Assembly: GCA_934691625.1 (NCBI GenBank)
Contig: CAKUTA010000005.1
Location: 53,114 to 117,113 of the forward strand
Direction of reading: 5' to 3'
Length of the DNA: 64,000 bases
Source: an uncultured Bacteroidales bacterium
GTDB lineage: Bacteria; Bacteroidota; Bacteroidia; Bacteroidales; UBA932
The position numbers were made by a program, and so were the translations under genes. Shown here piece by piece: positions 61,234 to 64,000 of the stretch; position 1 is the first letter of the stretch; each line of letters opens with the position of its first letter. Below the pieces are notes generated by a model. It made no database searches. It was not told the origin of the DNA and was given only the letters and a program-made list of their open reading frames with translations.

Positions 61234-61318
61234 AATGGCTGCATCAGTGCCTTTCAGTGCCGTGCGGAGGTCTTGAGAAGTGCGTTCCTGTGGATTGGGA
61301 AATTTTGCGTGGCGTTAG

Positions 61319-62389
61319 ATGGGGTTTATGGGAACTTTGGGAACATCGGTTTGTCGAAACTGCGGAAGGGTCTTCGAGAGGTCATTCGGAAGACAGGTTT
61401 TCTGCTGCGAGAAGTGCCGGCGGGGGAAGATGAATGAAAGGCGGAGGGCTGTCCGTCGGCTTGCCGGGGAGGCTGTTGTTGCGGAGAGGATTGCCCCGGT
61501 TTCTGATGTTGAGAAAGGGGCGAAGTATGTCTCCATCAAGGATGCGGCTCTTTTGCTTGAGGTTAGCAGACCTACGATCTACAGACGGATTGCTGCCGGA
61601 GAGCTGCATCCGATTCGGGTGTCTAGCAGGACTGTGAGGATTTCTGTGGCGGAGCTGCTTTCTGATAGCGGAATTGGAATTGCCGAGAACAGTGGAGATT
61701 TTTCCGTGCCTATAAAACTGGAGGATGCGTTGTCGCTTTATGGAGTTTCCAGAAGCAAGTTTTTTGCTGTCATCAAGAAGGCTGGCATCAGAGCAAGGAG
61801 GATTAAAGGCGTGGATTTCTTTCCAAAGCCGGATTTGGATGCGCTCTTCCCTGCCCCGATGAAGTATGTGCGTGACGAATGGTATTCCGTGGATGAGATT
61901 ATGGAAAAGACGGGATTGACACGGAAGTATATTCGCGATTTTGTGAGGAAGCGTAATATCGGGAAGACTGTGGTCGGGCAACGGATTCTGATAAACAAAA
62001 AGGAATGGGATAGGAATCGGTTCTCCAAGGGGCAGCTGGCGGAGGAATTTCTTACAGTGGATCAGGCGAAGAAGATTTACCATATCGGACAAGGGAGGTT
62101 TTATGAGACGGTCAATACGGCAGGGATTGAGCGGCTTCGGGACGGTGCTTTTGTGTATTTCAGGAAGAGTGATCTGGATAAGTTGTTTGGGGACAATGTT
62201 CCGTCAGTGCCGGATGATATTATAAAGAATTACATTTGCGCAAAGGAGGCGTTGAAGGCGTATCACGTTGGGCAGAAGAGGTTCAGCGAGGAGACGGCGA
62301 GGTGCGGAGTGGAGAAGATGAGGCTCAAGGGCTTTATGTGGTACAGGCGTGAGGAATTGGACAGGATTTTCGGGAAGAAAGGAAGGTGA
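61319..62389 (+). CDS. Zinc-ribbon protein with five tandem HTH modules
   Basis: A 356-residue DNA-binding protein. Residues 12-33 form a probable zinc ribbon (CRNC...FCCEKC). Five MerR/excisionase-type (HTH_17-like) modules follow: 70-114 (VSIKDAALLLEVSRPTIYRR), 131-177 (IKLEDALSLYGVSRSKFFAV), 188-235 (YSVDEIMEKTGLTRKYIRDF), 243-290 (LTVDQAKKIYHIGQGRFYET) and 305-351 (ICAKEALKAYHVGQKRFSEE), each ending in a short wing with an aromatic or basic turn. Single-module relatives are excisionases or target selectors next to integrases. The array suggests recognition of an extended or repeated site, and iterons lie just upstream. The integrase gene starts 33 bp after its stop. No signal peptide or enzymatic motif. 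Confidence 0.75.
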   Translation: MGFMGTLGTSVCRNCGRVFERSFGRQVFCCEKCRRGKMNERRRAVRRLAGEAVVAERIAPVSDVEKGAKYVSIKDAALLLEVSRPTIYRRIAAGELHPIRVSSRTVRISVAELLSDSGIGIAENSGDFSVPIKLEDALSLYGVSRSKFFAVIKKAGIRARRIKGVDFFPKPDLDALFPAPMKYVRDEWYSVDEIMEKTGLTRKYIRDFVRKRNIGKTVVGQRILINKKEWDRNRFSKGQLAEEFLTVDQAKKIYHIGQGRFYETVNTAGIERLRDGAFVYFRKSDLDKLFGDNVPSVPDDIIKNYICAKEALKAYHVGQKRFSEETARCGVEKMRLKGFMWYRREELDRIFGKKGR

Positions 62390-62422
62390 TGCGCAAACTA
62401 TTCATTTTTAACTACTGATGAT

Positions 62423-63538
62423 ATGGCAACAAAAGTAACACTAAGACAGAGGGAGTTGAAGAGCGGGAAGATAACTCTTTATCTTGACTACTACCCTCCT
62501 GTGCGCGACCTTCGGACACGCGAGTATGTAAGACACGACTATCTGGGAATCTATCTTGTGAAGAATCCCCGCGAGGGATATGAGAAGCGTTCCAACAAGG
62601 AGAAGCTTATGCAGGCGGAGGCTATCCGTGCTGAACGGGAGCTGTCTCTTATGAGAGGAGAGTATGGCTTCCTTGACAAGAATATCCGCAGGATGGATTT
62701 TCTTGAATATTTTCGGAACCTTCTTCCGGATCACGACCAGAAATGGATGAGGGTGTATGATCATTTCCTGCTTTACTGCAAGGGGCATTGCCTTATGGGC
62801 GAGCTGACGGTGCCGTTCTGCGACGGTTTCCGAAAATATCTTATGGAGGCTCGTCAGCTAAGAAATGGAGATAAGACATTGACACGGAACTCGGCTGCCG
62901 GATATTGGAGCACGTTCCGGGCTTTGCTGAAAATAGCCTATCGGGACAAGTATATTCCGGAGAATGTCAATGATGAGTTGGAGAGGATTGAGACTATCGA
63001 GAACAGGCGGCAGTTTCTGACGTTTGACGAGCTGAAGGCTCTGGCTGAGACTCCTTGCAGCGTGCCGGTGCTTAAGGCGGCATCGTTGTTCAGTTGCCTC
63101 ACCGGGTTGCGCATCAGTGATATTCTTGGGCTTCGTTGGGAGAATATCCAAAGGGCTGTCGATGGTGGCTGGTGTATCCGGTTCCGTTCAGAGAAGACGG
63201 ATGTCGAGAGCACATTGCCGATAAGCGATGAGGCGTTTGAACTTTGCGGAGAACCTGACGAAGGGGTTGTTTTCAAGGGACTGACACGTCAGATGACGCA
63301 GCACAAGTTGCAGACATGGTTGAAGGAGGCAGGGATTGAAGGGAAAAGAATCACGTTCCATTGCTTCCGACATACTTTCGCCACATTGCAGGTGGCTTCC
63401 GGAACGGACATCTATACGGTGCAGCATATGCTGAGCCACGCCAATGTCTCGACTACGCAGATTTATGCAGACATCGTTGATTCAAGCAAGAGAAAGGCTG
63501 CCGAGAGATTGAGAATCAAAGACGCAAAGGAGGATTAG
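62423..63538 (+). CDS. Tyrosine recombinase / site-specific integrase
   Basis: A 371-residue integrase of the phage-integrase family, Bacteroidetes type. An N-terminal arm-type domain (TLRQRELKSGKITLYLDYYP) and a SAM-like core-binding domain (about 92-185) precede the catalytic domain with Arg230 (LTGLRISD), Lys258 (RSEKTD), His313 and Arg316 (HCFRHTFA), His339 (MLSHA) and the nucleophile Tyr348 (QIYAD). All catalytic residues are present, so it should be active. It lies 1.4 kb from the mnmE 3' end, reads away from it, and follows the multi-HTH gene; four bases after its stop the next gene begins. The far end of the element is outside the window. Confidence 0.93.
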   Translation: MATKVTLRQRELKSGKITLYLDYYPPVRDLRTREYVRHDYLGIYLVKNPREGYEKRSNKEKLMQAEAIRAERELSLMRGEYGFLDKNIRRMDFLEYFRNLLPDHDQKWMRVYDHFLLYCKGHCLMGELTVPFCDGFRKYLMEARQLRNGDKTLTRNSAAGYWSTFRALLKIAYRDKYIPENVNDELERIETIENRRQFLTFDELKALAETPCSVPVLKAASLFSCLTGLRISDILGLRWENIQRAVDGGWCIRFRSEKTDVESTLPISDEAFELCGEPDEGVVFKGLTRQMTQHKLQTWLKEAGIEGKRITFHCFRHTFATLQVASGTDIYTVQHMLSHANVSTTQIYADIVDSSKRKAAERLRIKDAKED

Positions 63539-63542
63539 GGCT

Positions 63543-64000
63543 ATGCAGAAGAATGAAGCATTGAAAATGAATGAGGAAAGGCTGAATCAGCAGGTTGCTG
63601 AGATGCAGCTTCGAATCGATGCTCTCGAATTTGAGAATTACGAATTGAAGTCCAGGCGTTCAAATGGCCGCTCGCTATTGATTTCTGACATTATGTTTGA
63701 GATAAACTATTACCAACCATCGGAGCAGATACATATGTTCAATATGTTGAGGTCGTTGATTGCCGGGCAGGACGAGAATTGGATTGAGAAGATCAAGGCA
63801 AACGAGGAACGGGTGATGTCTTCGGTGTGCTCGACAAACGAGACCGGGACAAAGAGGACATTATGTCTCGGTGTGGCCACCGACTTGATTCTGATACTTC
63901 TGAGAAAAGCCAACATTGCCAGCTATGCCGACAACACAAAGATGGCGACATTGATTTCACTGCTGACTGACTATTCAAAGGACAAGATTCGTCAGAGGCT
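63543..64000 (+). CDS. Coiled-coil protein of the integrated element (3' end cut by window edge)
   Basis: From the ATG at 63543 an open frame runs to the right edge without a stop (152 codons visible). Residues 1-36 form a coiled coil with a basic end (NEERLNQQVAEMQLRIDALE, FENYELKSRR); the rest is helical with MFNMLRSLIAGQDENWIEKI and LILILLRKANIASYADNTKM. I do not recognise the family. The 4-bp spacing from the integrase stop suggests one operon, so it may be an accessory or mobilisation factor; this is inference from position. Confidence 0.65.
   Translation, partial: MQKNEALKMNEERLNQQVAEMQLRIDALEFENYELKSRRSNGRSLLISDIMFEINYYQPSEQIHMFNMLRSLIAGQDENWIEKIKANEERVMSSVCSTNETGTKRTLCLGVATDLILILLRKANIASYADNTKMATLISLLTDYSKDKIRQR

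Noticed and set aside
61165..61437. 90-residue + strand frame before the HTH gene
   Set aside because: It runs through the palindrome and iterons and overlaps the HTH gene in another frame; no domain or start signal supports it.

Overview
The window is a chromosomal segment of a member of the Bacteroidales; the family is not resolved. The evidence is the gene set (Bacteroidetes-type Rho with a long disordered insert, LptD/OstA, MCE lipid-transport protein, plant-like IspG, RHS-like YD-repeat secreted proteins, DUF4954, AAA-ATPase/DUF1703 proteins, Bacteroidales-type tyrosine recombinase), the weak Shine-Dalgarno signals, and repeated matches to the Bacteroides promoter -7 box TAnnTTTG with a TTG 19 nt upstream in the best cases. 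I see no rRNA, tRNA or CRISPR array.

Layout. 1-5.1 kb: two adjacent secreted RHS-like genes (the second runs off the left edge), followed upstream by degraded sequence and a transposase remnant. 5.1-7.2 kb: a cytoplasmic GH13 amylase gene bracketed by inverted copies of a short terminal-inverted-repeat element. 7.6-33.4 kb: a compact housekeeping block: PPi-type phosphofructokinase; ligA, yihY-like, rel, Ig-like lipoprotein, outer-membrane barrel and ispG on the + strand; corC-like; the minus-strand run rsfS-ftsH-cdsA-psd (envelope lipid synthesis and quality control); birA; pepD-rpe; dnaA; mlaD-like and amiC; lptD. 33.4-41.7 kb: rho with its own promoter, long leader and strong terminator; carAB on the opposite strand with a terminator-like hairpin just before carA and a structured imperfect palindrome just after carB; a SotB-like exporter. 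41.7-51.7 kb: a secreted metallo-hydrolase, DUF4954, a 1598-residue exonuclease-like/RecQ/UvrD fusion helicase, and a kinase-lrgA-lrgB operon. 51.7-57 kb is a scarred accessory patch: a cstA pseudogene, a collapsed paralogue of a DUF1703 AAA-ATPase next to a full-length one, a frameshifted membrane-protein gene, and three copies of a 75-80 bp imperfect palindrome. 57-61 kb: GNAT, MATE, bcp (with a complete 161 bp inverted-repeat element in its leader) and mnmE. 61-64 kb: the start of an apparent integrated element just downstream of mnmE: a palindrome and iterons, a protein with a zinc-ribbon and five tandem HTH modules, a tyrosine recombinase and a coiled-coil protein cut by the right edge.

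Most of the window is ordinary core genome. The less ordinary content is: (i) a MITE-like family with perfect 21-bp terminal inverted repeats sitting in front of metabolic genes; (ii) a second, unrelated palindrome family clustered in the scarred patch, one copy of which supplies the stop codon of a neighbouring gene; (iii) an attC-like folded element behind carB; (iv) the integration module behind mnmE; and (v) the three-domain helicase fusion. None of these is proven here to be a new system; each finding states the decisive test.
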